Assembly: GCF_030817655.1 (NCBI RefSeq)
Contig: NZ_JAUSZM010000003.1
Coordinates: 806,001-870,000, forward strand
Direction: 5' to 3'
DNA: 64,000 nucleotides
Origin: Streptomyces sp. V4I2
Lineage (GTDB): Bacteria > Actinomycetota > Actinomycetes > Streptomycetales > Streptomycetaceae
Below are positions 44,890-53,473 of this stretch, one piece after another. The notes beneath the pieces were generated by a model. It searched no databases and was not told the origin of the DNA. It saw only the letters and a list, made by a program, of their open reading frames with translations. Made by a program: the position numbers and the translations under genes. The stretch's first letter is position 1. Every line of letters begins with the position of its first letter.

Positions 44890-46551
44890 ATGATCGAATT
44901 ACCGGACCTGGTGGCCGGCGGTCTCGCCGCCGGCACACTGTCCGCGCTCGTCCTCGGCGGCGGGTTGCTGCGGTCTCGGCGCCAACAGGCCGCGCAACGC
45001 ACGGAGATCACCGCACTGCGCGCCCAACACGACGGCGCGACACGGGTGTTCATGGCGGAGGTGGAGCATCTGGCGGCGCAGCGCGTACCCGCCGCCGCCC
45101 GCCGACTGGCCCATCCGCACGTGGTCGTCCCGGGCCCCCTGGATCCGCAGATCGCCGGGGCGCCGCTCGGCCTCGCGCTGGAGAACGTGCTGAGCGGGCT
45201 GCGGGCCGAGCTGGCCGAGCAGCGCACCCGGATCGACGCGGCCGCGCAGGCCGGGATGCGCGGGGCCACCCGCGAGATCCAGGCCGCGCTGTACCGGCTC
45301 CAGGACGCGCTGCGCGGACTGCAACAGCGCTATGACGATCCCGAGTTGGCACAGACGCTGTTCCAACTGGACCACGAGAACGAGCAGTCGCTGCGGCGCG
45401 CGCAGGTCGCCGCGGTGGTGTGCGGGGCCTGGGTGGGACTCGCCCGCGAGGAGTCGCATCTGGTGGAGGCGGTGACCGGTGGCCAGGCCAGGCTGGCGGG
45501 CTACCACCGGGTCCGGGTGCACAACCATCTGGAACCGGGCACCGCGCTGGTCTCGCACGCCGTCGAACCGGTCGCGATCATCGTCGCGGAGCTCCTCGAC
45601 AACGCGCTGCGGCACTCCGCGCCGGACACCGACGTCCTGGTCAACCTGGAGCACGTCCATCACGGCGTCTGCGTCACCGTCGACGACGCGGGCCTCGGCA
45701 TGACCCAGGACGAACGGGCCCGTGCGCAGCGGCTGGTGGCCGGTTCCGAGCCGATCCTGCTCACCGACCTCGGCGATCCGCCGCGCATGGGGCTCGCCGC
45801 GATCGGCCGGCTCACCCGGCAGTTCGACCTGGGCGTGGACCTGTCCTCGCCGTCGCCCTACGGCGGGGTGCGCGCGGTGCTGCGGGTCGACAGTCACCTC
45901 CTGAGCCGCATCGACCCGGTCGAGCACCCGCCGGCGGCCAGCACGCCGCGCTCGACCCGCAGGTCCGCGCCACAGGCACCGGCCGCCGTCTCCCACGGCC
46001 ACGACGGTGGCGAGCAGAGCCACGGGTACGGGGCCGAGCCGAGCGACGACGCCTCCACCGCCGTACCGGGCCATCAGGCATCACAGGCCGACGCGGGCGG
46101 TCTGCCGCGGCGGCGGCGCCGGACACGGGGCGCAACCCCGGCCCCACCCGCGCCGGAGCAGCCGGCACTCCGCCCGGAAGAAGCCGCGGCCGCGCTCGGC
46201 GCACTGCAGTCCGGCACCGCCGCGGCCCGCGGACACACCGAGAGCGCGCGGATCGCCGTACCGGAGGAAACCGCTGTACCGGGCCATCAGGCATCACAAC
46301 CCGACGCAAGCCGACTACCGCAGCGGCGCCGCCGGACACCGGGCGCAACCCCGGCCCCACCCGCGCCGGAGCAGCCGGCACTCCGCCCGGAAGAGGCCGC
46401 GGCCGCGCTCGGCGCACTGCAGTCCGGCACCGCCGCGGCCCGCGGACACACCGAGAGCGCGCGGATCGCCGTACCGGAGGAGACCGCCGTACCGGACATG
46501 ACCGTGCACGACACCGAACAGACCGACTACGAAGGGGGAGCGGCTCGATGA
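44890..46551 (+). CDS. cvnA: CvnA: conservon sensor-kinase-like ATPase with duplicated tail
   Basis: 553 residues. A single membrane span lies at about 9-26 (VAGGLAAGTLSALVLGGG), then a coiled region, then an HATPase fold with ELLDNALRHSAPDT (N box) near 235, VDDAGLGM (G1) near 260 and GLAAIGRLTRQFDLGVDLSSP near 303. It lacks a phosphoacceptor His block of the classic type, as conservon sensors do. The tail from about 390 is Pro/Ala/Arg-rich and includes a 71-residue unit repeated in tandem. In S. coelicolor conservons this protein recruits the other Cvn proteins to the membrane, like a eukaryotic G-protein receptor complex. The stop overlaps the cvnB start (ATGA). The conservon number cannot be assigned. 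Confidence 0.9.
   Translation: MIELPDLVAGGLAAGTLSALVLGGGLLRSRRQQAAQRTEITALRAQHDGATRVFMAEVEHLAAQRVPAAARRLAHPHVVVPGPLDPQIAGAPLGLALENVLSGLRAELAEQRTRIDAAAQAGMRGATREIQAALYRLQDALRGLQQRYDDPELAQTLFQLDHENEQSLRRAQVAAVVCGAWVGLAREESHLVEAVTGGQARLAGYHRVRVHNHLEPGTALVSHAVEPVAIIVAELLDNALRHSAPDTDVLVNLEHVHHGVCVTVDDAGLGMTQDERARAQRLVAGSEPILLTDLGDPPRMGLAAIGRLTRQFDLGVDLSSPSPYGGVRAVLRVDSHLLSRIDPVEHPPAASTPRSTRRSAPQAPAAVSHGHDGGEQSHGYGAEPSDDASTAVPGHQASQADAGGLPRRRRRTRGATPAPPAPEQPALRPEEAAAALGALQSGTAAARGHTESARIAVPEETAVPGHQASQPDASRLPQRRRRTPGATPAPPAPEQPALRPEEAAAALGALQSGTAAARGHTESARIAVPEETAVPDMTVHDTEQTDYEGGAAR
46063..46488 (+). repeat. 213-bp tandem duplication inside cvnA
   Basis: Units 46063-46275 and 46276-46488 are nearly identical and each encodes 71 residues beginning AVPGHQASQ and ending IAVPEET, with a RRRRRT basic cluster near the middle. 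A third partial copy (GTACCGG) begins at 46489. Differences concentrate in the first 70 bp after the unit start; the rest is almost unchanged, so the duplication is recent or kept alike by gene conversion. Confidence 0.92.
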
Positions 46552-46970
46552 CCAGCCGCGATGCGGGCGACACGGCGTGGGTGCTCGAACCGATCCTGCA
46601 GGTTCCGCATGTCGTCGCCGCCGTCCTGCTGACCAGGGACGGACTGGTGACGGGTTACACGGAGGCGCTGTCGCAGGCCTCGGCCGAGCGGGTCGCCGCG
46701 ATCACGAGCACCGTGCAGGGCGCGTGCCGTGCCGCGGCCGCCGCGTTCGCCGACGCCGACCGGGCCGAGGTGCGGCAGGTCGTCGTCGAGTCGGACCACG
46801 GCTACGTCCTGATCGTGCCGACGGACCACGGCACCTGTGTGGCCGCCTACGGGGACGGCGACGTGCGCCTCGACCTGCTCGCGCACCGGGTGCACTCGCA
46901 GGTGGCACGGCTGGGCGAGAAGGCGATGGCCGCGGCGACCCGAGGGGCCGACGGCGGCACACCGGCATGA
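46548..46970 (+). CDS. cvnB: CvnB: roadblock/LC7 protein
   Basis: 140 residues, ATG at 46548 inside the cvnA stop. The fold starts with WVLEPILQVPHVVAAVLLTRDG, the usual roadblock first helix and strand, and continues with ERVAAITSTVQGACRAAAAAF and VRQVVVESDHGYVLIVPTDHGT. Roadblock proteins bind and regulate small GTPases (MglB type). In conservons CvnB joins CvnA to the GTPase CvnD. Overlap of 4 nt with both neighbours. Confidence 0.92.
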   Translation: MTSRDAGDTAWVLEPILQVPHVVAAVLLTRDGLVTGYTEALSQASAERVAAITSTVQGACRAAAAAFADADRAEVRQVVVESDHGYVLIVPTDHGTCVAAYGDGDVRLDLLAHRVHSQVARLGEKAMAAATRGADGGTPA

Positions 46971-47341
46971 CCGGCCGCCGGGCCGGCCGTCCCTTGGTTC
47001 CCGCGTATCTGTCGACGGGCGGTGTGGCCCAGACCGGCCGGCCGCCATTGGAACGGCTGTCGGTGCTCACCCGCAGCGGTGTGCCGGTGGCGACAGGGCT
47101 GTCCGCCGATCTGCCCGCCGCCGCGCACGCCCTGCTCGACGCCCTGGAGGACGGGTCGCTCACGGTCGTGGAGGCGGCGGCCCTGCTGCGGCTGCCGGTC
47201 TCGGCGGTCCGGGTCCTGGCCGCCGACCTGATCGACCAGGACCTGGTACTGGCCCGCCCGCCGATCCCGCCCGCCGAACGCTTCGACCCCGACCTGCTGA
47301 AGAGAGTGGCTGATGGCCTCCGCACCCTCAAGCACGACTAG
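46967..47341 (+). CDS. cvnC: CvnC: DUF742 winged-helix-like adaptor
   Basis: 124 residues, ATG at 46967 overlapping the cvnB stop. After a basic start, LVPAYLSTGG is the DUF742 N-terminal signature. ALEDGSLTVVEAAALLRLPVSAVRVLAADLIDQDLV near 60-95 is a winged-helix-like region. DUF742 proteins are always the third gene of conservons; the helix-turn-helix may bind protein rather than DNA. The end overlaps cvnD by 29 nt. Confidence 0.92.
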   Translation: MTGRRAGRPLVPAYLSTGGVAQTGRPPLERLSVLTRSGVPVATGLSADLPAAAHALLDALEDGSLTVVEAAALLRLPVSAVRVLAADLIDQDLVLARPPIPPAERFDPDLLKRVADGLRTLKHD

Positions 47342-47921
47342 CGGGATCCACCTGCCCGACACGGCTCGTGACCTGGTGAAGATCCTGGTCGCGGGCCCCT
47401 TCGGGGTGGGCAAGACGACACTCGTCGACTCGGTGTCCGAGATCCGTCCGCTGCACACCGAGGAGCCTCTCAGCGAGGCGTCCGCGCAGGTGGACGATCT
47501 TGAGGGGGCGCGGGACAAGTCGACGACGACCATCGCCGTCGACTTCGGGCGGATCAGCCTGCCGGGCGGGATCGTGCTCTACCTGTTCGGCACGCCCGGC
47601 CAGGAGCGGTTCCGGTCGGTGTGGGACGACATCGCGTACGGGGCACTCGGCGCCCTCGTGATGGTCGACAGCCGCCGGATCGACGCGTCGTTCGACGTGC
47701 TCGGGCTGGTGGAGGAGACCGGGCTGCCCCACGCGGTGGCCTTCAACGCCTTCCCCGACGCGCCGGGCCACTACACCGAGGCGCAGGTGCGCGCCGCCCT
47801 GGACCTGGAGCCGGGCACGCCGATCGTGACGTGCGACGCCCGGGACGCCGACTCCTCGATCGACGCGCTGCTCGCGCTGGTCCACCACCTGATCGACCGC
47901 CACCCCCCGGAGCACCGGTGA
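47313..47921 (+). CDS. cvnD: CvnD: small Ras-like GTPase
   Basis: 202 residues, ATG at 47313. GPFGVGKTT (P-loop) lies near residue 28, [11 protein letters not shown] (switch I, T-x-x-x-D type) near 69 and FGTPGQERF (DxxG region with TPGQ) near 92. VAFNAFP near 143 sits where NKxD normally lies, but the usual N-K-x-D reads NAFP, as in MglA-like conservon GTPases where base recognition differs. It is the output switch of the conservon. The stop overlaps the first P450 start (GTGA). Confidence 0.93.
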   Translation: MASAPSSTTSGIHLPDTARDLVKILVAGPFGVGKTTLVDSVSEIRPLHTEEPLSEASAQVDDLEGARDKSTTTIAVDFGRISLPGGIVLYLFGTPGQERFRSVWDDIAYGALGALVMVDSRRIDASFDVLGLVEETGLPHAVAFNAFPDAPGHYTEAQVRAALDLEPGTPIVTCDARDADSSIDALLALVHHLIDRHPPEHR

Positions 47922-49156
47922 CCACCTATCCCCCGCCCCAGCAGTCCTTCTCCCGTTCGACGCCCGTGCGGCTGTGGGAGAACGGCTTCGCGCTGGACCC
48001 GTACCGCTACTACGCCGCCCTGCGCGCCCAAGGCACCGTCGGCTGGGCGGAGTTGGCGCCGGGCGTGCCGGCGTACGTCGTCACGGACCGGCGGGCCGCG
48101 CTGGATCTGCTCAACGACACGGACGCGTTCTCGCACGACCCGCGGCCCTGGGAGTCGACGGTCGCGGACGACTCGCCGGTGCTCGGCATGATGCGCTGGC
48201 GGCCCAACTCGCTGTTCGCGGACGGCGCCGCCCACCTGCGCTACCGTGGTGCGCTGATCGACACCTTCGAGCAGGTCGAGCCGCACGACCTGCGGGCGCG
48301 GGTGCACCGGGCGGTACGTCTGCTGGTGAGCCGGATCGGGCCGCGCGGGGAGGCCGATCTGGTGGGCGAGTTCGCGCGGCCGCTGATGGCGCTGGTGTTC
48401 AACAGCCTCTTCGGACTGCCGGACAGTCGCAGCGACCGGCTCGACTCGGCGCTCGGCAAGATGATGGAGGGCGGCGCCGAAGCGGCCCGGGGCGAGGTGG
48501 AGTTCAGCAGGTACGTCCTCGGGCTGATCGCCGCCAAGACGGAGCGGCGCGGCGACGACCTGCCGAGCCGGCTCCTGGACCATCCGGCCGGGCTGACCCC
48601 GGAGGAGGTCGCCTGGCAGGTGTTCCTGACGCTCGGCGCCGGGCACGAGCCGACCGCGAACCTGGTGTCCAACGCGCTGTCGCGGATCCTCGGCAACCCG
48701 CTCTACTACTCCACCCTCACCAGCGGTGCCCGGACCGTGACGGACGCCGTGGTCGAGGTGCTCCACCACGAGACGCCGCTGGCGAACTACGGCATCCACT
48801 ACGCCCGCCGTCCCGTGACCCTCCACGGGGTGTGGATCAGGGCGGCCGTCCCGGTCGTGATCTCCTACGGGGCGCTCGCCCACAGCGCCGAGCAGGAGGT
48901 CACCAGCGGGCGCCACCCCAAGGACGCCTCGCACCTGTCGTGGTCGGCCGGCCCGCATGCCTGCCCGGTCAAGCAGCACACCCTGCTCATCGCGACGGAG
49001 GCGATCGAACAGCTCACCCAGTGGCTGCCCGGCCTCGAACCCGTTGTGCCTCGCGAGCGCCTCAGCTGGCGGCCCGGGCCCTTCCACCGCTCGCTCACCT
49101 CACTGCCCGTCCGGTTCAGCCCCCGCTCCCCCGACCAGCCAGGAGCCCCGTCGTGA
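47918..49156 (+). CDS. Conservon P450 lacking the ExxR arginine (CYP157-like)
   Basis: 412 residues, GTG at 47918 overlapping the cvnD stop. The haem-binding segment is WSAGPHACP with the Cys ligand kept, and the I-helix reads [11 protein letters not shown]. The K-helix, which should be ExxR, reads EVLHH: the Glu is present and the Arg is replaced by His. CYP157 proteins of S. coelicolor, also in conservons, are known to have variant ExxR motifs while still folding, so this is family-typical rather than decay. Natural substrates of these P450s are unknown. It lies beside a canonical P450 (CYP154-like), the usual conservon pair. Confidence 0.88.
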   Translation: MTTYPPPQQSFSRSTPVRLWENGFALDPYRYYAALRAQGTVGWAELAPGVPAYVVTDRRAALDLLNDTDAFSHDPRPWESTVADDSPVLGMMRWRPNSLFADGAAHLRYRGALIDTFEQVEPHDLRARVHRAVRLLVSRIGPRGEADLVGEFARPLMALVFNSLFGLPDSRSDRLDSALGKMMEGGAEAARGEVEFSRYVLGLIAAKTERRGDDLPSRLLDHPAGLTPEEVAWQVFLTLGAGHEPTANLVSNALSRILGNPLYYSTLTSGARTVTDAVVEVLHHETPLANYGIHYARRPVTLHGVWIRAAVPVVISYGALAHSAEQEVTSGRHPKDASHLSWSAGPHACPVKQHTLLIATEAIEQLTQWLPGLEPVVPRERLSWRPGPFHRSLTSLPVRFSPRSPDQPGAPS

Positions 49157-50388
49157 CCGTGACCGACCGCATCGACCGCTTTGTCATCGACCCCTTCGGA
49201 TCCGACATCGCCGGCGAGAGCGCCCGGCTGCGCGCCCTCGGCCCGATCGTGCCCGTGGAGCTGCCGGGCGGCATCCCCGCCTGGGCGCCCACCGGCTACG
49301 GCGTCCTCAAGGGCCTCATCCTCGACCCGCGGGTCAGCAGAGATCCCCGCAAGCACTGGCGGCTGTGGCCCGAGCTCGGCGAACACCCGTCCTGGGGCTG
49401 GGTCCTGGGCTGGGTGGGCGTGGTCAACATGCTCTCGACGTACGGCGCCGACCACGCCCGGCTGCGCAAGCTGGTCGCGCCGAGCTTCACGCACCGGCGC
49501 ACCGAGGCGATGCGGCCGCGGGTGGAGGCGATCACCACGGAGCTGCTGGACGCGCTGGAGGCCGCCGACACCGACGTCGTCGACATCAAGGCGGGGCTCG
49601 CTCAGCCCCTGCCGATGCAGATCATCTGCGAACTGTTCGGCGTGCCCGAGGAGTTGCGTGCGGACACCGGGCGGCTGATCGCGGCCATCATGGACACCTC
49701 CGACCCGAGCCCGGAGCACGCCGCGTTCGTGCAGCAGCAGATCGGCACGGTGCTGCCCGCGCTCATCGCGCACCGCAGCGAGCACCCCGGCGACGACCTG
49801 ACGACGGAACTGATCCGGGTCCGGGCCGAGGACGGCGACCGGCTCAGCGACGAGGAACTCCTGTACACGCTGCTGTTGGTCATCGGCGCCGGATTCGAGA
49901 CGACGGTCAACCTCATCGGCAACGCGGTCGTCGCCCTGCTCCGGCGTCCCGAACAGCTGGCGGCCGTACGGTCCGGGGAGATCGGCTGGGACGCGGTGGT
50001 CGACGAGACGCTGCGGGTCCACCCCTCCATCGCCTCGCTGCCGCTGCGGTTCGCCGTCACCGACCTCACCGTCGGCGACGTCACCGTTCCGGCCGGGGAC
50101 GCGATCATCACGACGTACGCCGCCGCGGGGCTGGATCCCGCGCACTACGGGCCGGACGCGGACGCCTTCGACGCGGCGCGCGGGGCCGACGACCACCTGG
50201 CGTTCGGGATCGGCGTGCACCGGTGCATCGGCGCGCCGCTGGCCCGTACGGAGGCTCTGACCGCACTGCCGGCGCTGTTCGAGCGGTTCCCGGACCTGCG
50301 GCCGGCCGTGGACGCGGACGAGCTGCGGCAGGTGCCGTCGTTCATCGCGTTCGGCTGGCAGGAGATTCCGGTACGGCTGCACGGCTGA
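49153..50388 (+). CDS. Canonical conservon P450 (CYP154-like)
   Basis: 411 residues, GTG at 49153 overlapping the upstream stop; a second in-frame GTG lies two codons later. All P450 motifs are present: [10 protein letters not shown] in the I-helix, DETLR (ExxR) near 283 and [15 protein letters not shown] with the haem Cys near 356. Length is normal. CYP154 enzymes oxidise macrolides and steroids in vitro. In this locus the gene closes the cvnABCD-P450-P450 operon. No ferredoxin or ferredoxin reductase gene is adjacent, so electrons must come from elsewhere. Confidence 0.92.
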   Translation: MTVTDRIDRFVIDPFGSDIAGESARLRALGPIVPVELPGGIPAWAPTGYGVLKGLILDPRVSRDPRKHWRLWPELGEHPSWGWVLGWVGVVNMLSTYGADHARLRKLVAPSFTHRRTEAMRPRVEAITTELLDALEAADTDVVDIKAGLAQPLPMQIICELFGVPEELRADTGRLIAAIMDTSDPSPEHAAFVQQQIGTVLPALIAHRSEHPGDDLTTELIRVRAEDGDRLSDEELLYTLLLVIGAGFETTVNLIGNAVVALLRRPEQLAAVRSGEIGWDAVVDETLRVHPSIASLPLRFAVTDLTVGDVTVPAGDAIITTYAAAGLDPAHYGPDADAFDAARGADDHLAFGIGVHRCIGAPLARTEALTALPALFERFPDLRPAVDADELRQVPSFIAFGWQEIPVRLHG

Positions 50389-50535
50389 CCGGAGGGTCAG
50401 TACGGCTGCACGGAAGTGAGGCGCGGGAGCGCGACCGGTCCCCCGTTCCGGTCGGGCCCCCGCGGTGCCTAGAACTTACGTGTGAAACGGAACAGATGTG
50501 AATCGCGTCGATGCCCGCTGTGCCGTGCACAGGGC

Positions 50536-52113
50536 TCACCCGTGCACAGGTGAGTCCGGATGGCCCGGTTTCGCCCGGTCGAGGACGGGCGGTTCGAGGT
50601 CGCCCAGGACCAGGTGGGCCAGGACGACCTCGTAGAGATCGCTGCCGGCGGCCAGCAGTCGGCGTTCGAGAACGGGTTCCGCGCTGCGGACGTGCTCGCG
50701 CACGGTCTGCGCGTGCATCCCGAGTGTCTGGGCGGCCCGTTCGGAGTTCCCGCCGGCCGCGATCCAGGTGCGCAACGTCCGGCGCAGGTCGCGGGCGTCG
50801 GCGTCCAGCCGGCCGAGGAGGTCGTGCGCCCACGTGTGGACCGCGGTCCCGGCGAGAAGGTCGGCGAGCCGGGTGGGGGCGGTTTGCTCCGCGCCCCGCG
50901 CGGCCGGGATCTCGGCCAGGCCGACCTGGGTGTTCAGGGCGAGGTGGGCGGCGGCGCGGACGGTCAGGTCGGAGAAGTCGGTGCCCAGCATGCCTTCGAC
51001 GCGTTCCATCCGGGCGCGGACGGTGTTGCGGCTGACGCCGAGGACCTTCGCCGCGTTGACGGCGGTGAACTCCAGCCCGAGCCGCGTGGTGGCGAGGAGT
51101 TCGGCGCGGGTGTGGTGCGGCAGGGTGTCGAGCGGGCGCAGCACCCGGGCGGTCCAGTCGCGCAGGGCGACGGGGTCCATCAGGCGTTCGGGGTGGGTGC
51201 GTTCGGCGTAGACGGCCGCCTTGTCGGGCCGGAAGTGCGCGACGGCGAGGGCGCTGACGGCCTGCCCGTAGGCGGTGGCGGTGCGGGCCAGGCTCTGCCG
51301 GACGCTGCCGCCGAGGAAGACGCCGGGGTTGCGCCCGATGAACGATCGCAGGGCCTCACCGACCGCGTCCCCGGGGGTCACGACGATCACGTGCCCGTCC
51401 ATGGCGGGGCAGCGCACGACGAGGGCCTGATCCTGGATCGCCGCGAGGCACTCCTCGGCGATGCGGTCGCGTTCCTCGGCGTCGCCTTCGAGGACGTAGA
51501 CGCAGGCGGTGTCCGTGTCGAGCAGCCCCGGCCACAGGCCCGCGGCGACCCGGCGGGCGGACACGGTGTCCTCCACCATCAGCAGTTGCAGGATCGCCAG
51601 CCGCAGATCGGAGGTCGCCCGCTCCAGCCGGCGTCCGGCGACGGTCGACTCACGTGCCCGCAGCAGCAGCTCGACGACCTGCGCGGTGTGCGTCACGATG
51701 TCGGACGCCCGCCGGTCGAACGGCGTCGTGCGCGCCACCGCGAGGACGCCGGCCGACGACGGGACCGACCGCTCCACCCTGACCAGCCGCAGGTGCCGGC
51801 CCTCCCCCTCCCATGCGGCGGAGGCGATACGCCCGGCGACTATGTCCGCGACCAGGCCCGCGTCACGATCCGCGTCCAGGCGCACCGGGGTGCCGCCGAG
51901 GAGCGCGCCGGCGCCGTCCTGGAGGGAGGCCTCGCCGCGCACGGCGTCGGCGAGCCACGCGACGACCCGGCGTACGTCGCGCCCGGTCGGCCGCAGCTGG
52001 TCGAGTAACTCCTGCGCCCATGCCGCGTCCGTGCCCGTCACCTCCGGGTGACGGAATCCGTCCTCTCGGCCAGCCACGTCGGCCCTCTCCTCGCCCATCG
52101 CATCACCCGGCAT
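50536..52113 (-). CDS. PucR/CdaR-type regulator with two C-terminal HTH segments
   Basis: 525 residues from an ATG at 52113 (a second ATG at 52098 has a GGGTGA site closer and may be the real start). The N-terminal 170 residues look like a sensory domain, followed by a helical dimer region (SDLRLAILQLLMVED). Two PucR-type helix-turn-helix units are visible: LGVSRNTVRARMERVEGML near 370 and LGMHAQTVREHVRSAEPVL near 475; most PucR proteins have only one. Such regulators often activate catabolic or antibiotic genes in response to small molecules. It lies convergent with the P450 operon and may control the neighbouring aldo/keto reductase or the biosynthetic genes, but nothing in the sequence proves a target. 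Confidence 0.82.
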   Translation of the reverse strand: MPGDAMGEERADVAGREDGFRHPEVTGTDAAWAQELLDQLRPTGRDVRRVVAWLADAVRGEASLQDGAGALLGGTPVRLDADRDAGLVADIVAGRIASAAWEGEGRHLRLVRVERSVPSSAGVLAVARTTPFDRRASDIVTHTAQVVELLLRARESTVAGRRLERATSDLRLAILQLLMVEDTVSARRVAAGLWPGLLDTDTACVYVLEGDAEERDRIAEECLAAIQDQALVVRCPAMDGHVIVVTPGDAVGEALRSFIGRNPGVFLGGSVRQSLARTATAYGQAVSALAVAHFRPDKAAVYAERTHPERLMDPVALRDWTARVLRPLDTLPHHTRAELLATTRLGLEFTAVNAAKVLGVSRNTVRARMERVEGMLGTDFSDLTVRAAAHLALNTQVGLAEIPAARGAEQTAPTRLADLLAGTAVHTWAHDLLGRLDADARDLRRTLRTWIAAGGNSERAAQTLGMHAQTVREHVRSAEPVLERRLLAAGSDLYEVVLAHLVLGDLEPPVLDRAKPGHPDSPVHG

Positions 52114-52234
52114 TTCGGTCAGGGACGTTACCTCACCCCTGCCGGACGCCCGCCTGTGCGAGCGCTCGTCCTGTCGCCCACGCGAACGTGCCGGTGGTCG
52201 TCGGGAGAGTCAAGGCCGCTCGCCGTGGCTGGGT

Positions 52235-53230
52235 TCAGGTGAGCACCGAGCCCGTTCCCTGGGGGGCGAAGCCGGCCAAGGCCTCGTCGACGCGTGCGAG
52301 AGTGTCGTCGTGCAGGTCGACGCGGGCGGCGGAGAGGTTCTCGGCGATGTGGGCCGGGGTGCGGCTGCCGGGGATCGGCACCACGTGGTCGTCCTGGTGC
52401 AGCAGCCAGGCCAGCGCCAACTGGCCCGGCGTCAGCCCCAGGTCGGCCGCGATGCCGCGCAGCGGGGCGTAACGGTCGTTGTTGGTCCTGAGGTTGGCCT
52501 CGTCGAAGCGCGGGATGTTGCGGCGGAAGTCGTCCTCGGCGAGGTTCTGCACGGTGCCGGCCAGGAAGCCGCCGCCCAGCGGGCTCCAGGCCACGATCCC
52601 GACGCCCAGTTCCCGGGCGGCGGCATGCAGTTCGGGCTCGACGGGCTGCCACATCGACCACTGGGTCTGCACCGCGGCGACCGGGTGGACCGCGTGGGCC
52701 CGGCGCAGCTGGTCGGCCGTGACGTTGGACAGACCCAGGTGGCGCACCAGGCCGTCCTTCACGAGGTCCGCGACGGCGCCTACGGTGTCCTCCAGCGGGA
52801 CCTGCGGGTCGGGGAAGTGCGGGTAGTACAGATCGATCACGTCGGTGCCCAGGTTGCGCAGCGACTGCTCGGCGTACCCGCGTACGTAGCGCGGCTCGGC
52901 GTTCACGGCGAGCTCGCCGAAGGCGTACGACACCGGGAAGCGGTGGCTCTCGGCGCCCTCGGGGACGCGGAAGCCGAACTTGGTGGCGACGGCCACGCCG
53001 TCCCGGCGGCCCTTGAGTGCCTCGCCGACGACTCGTTCGTTGTGGCCGTCGGCGCCGTAGCCGTCGGAGGTGTCGATCAGGGTGGCGCCCTCGTCCAGTG
53101 CGGCGCGCAGTGCGGCGACGGCTCGCTCGTCGTCGATCTCGCCGTACATGCCGGGTGACAGCACCATCGCGCCGAAGCCGATCGCGGAGGTCTCGAGGTC
53201 GCCGAGGAAACGGCGGGGCAGGGTGGTCAT
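52235..53230 (-). CDS. Aldo/keto reductase, divergent from a LysR gene
   Basis: 331 residues from an ATG at 53230 with AGGAG 8 nt upstream. AKR barrel motifs are intact: GFGAMVLSPGMYG near 18, IDTSDGYGADGHNE near 52 (Asp and Tyr of the tetrad), ATKFGF near 81 (Lys), DLYYPHFPD near 138 (His), and IPGSRTPAHIAENL near 290 (NADP-binding). Length and pattern suit AKR11-13-like enzymes acting on small aldehydes or quinones. Its natural regulator is probably the LysR gene divergent at 53357, now broken by an insertion sequence, so expression may have changed in this strain. Confidence 0.88.
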   Translation of the reverse strand: MTTLPRRFLGDLETSAIGFGAMVLSPGMYGEIDDERAVAALRAALDEGATLIDTSDGYGADGHNERVVGEALKGRRDGVAVATKFGFRVPEGAESHRFPVSYAFGELAVNAEPRYVRGYAEQSLRNLGTDVIDLYYPHFPDPQVPLEDTVGAVADLVKDGLVRHLGLSNVTADQLRRAHAVHPVAAVQTQWSMWQPVEPELHAAARELGVGIVAWSPLGGGFLAGTVQNLAEDDFRRNIPRFDEANLRTNNDRYAPLRGIAADLGLTPGQLALAWLLHQDDHVVPIPGSRTPAHIAENLSAARVDLHDDTLARVDEALAGFAPQGTGSVLT

Positions 53231-53343
53231 CGGGTTGCTCCTGGTGTCCGGTCTCTTGTCGTCTCGGCCACTTGCTGTGACTTGCGGTCTCTTATGGCCC
53301 CAGCCTGTCCCCGGTTCCCTGCCGTCGTCCAAGACCTAGCGCT

Positions 53344-53358
53344 ATAACCGTTGGTTAT
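53344..53358. promoter_or_regulatory. LysR-type palindrome overlapping the LysR start codon
   Basis: ATAACC-GTT-GGTTAT is a perfect inverted repeat of T-N11-A type, typical of LysR operators. It overlaps the first two bases of the LysR ATG (53357) and lies 114 nt from the AKR start on the other strand. It would allow autorepression and control of the reductase. Confidence 0.65.
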
Positions 53359-53473
53359 GGACGTTCATCTGCGCGACCTTCGGTACTTCACGGTGCTCGC
53401 GGAGCATCTGCATTTCACCGTGGCGGCCCAGAAGCTCTTCATCTCGCAGCCCGCGTTGATGCCCCTATGGATG

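Noticed and set aside
47918..49156. First conservon P450 as a pseudogene because ExxR is missing
   Set aside because: The frame is intact, the haem Cys and I-helix are kept, and CYP157 relatives are known to vary at ExxR.
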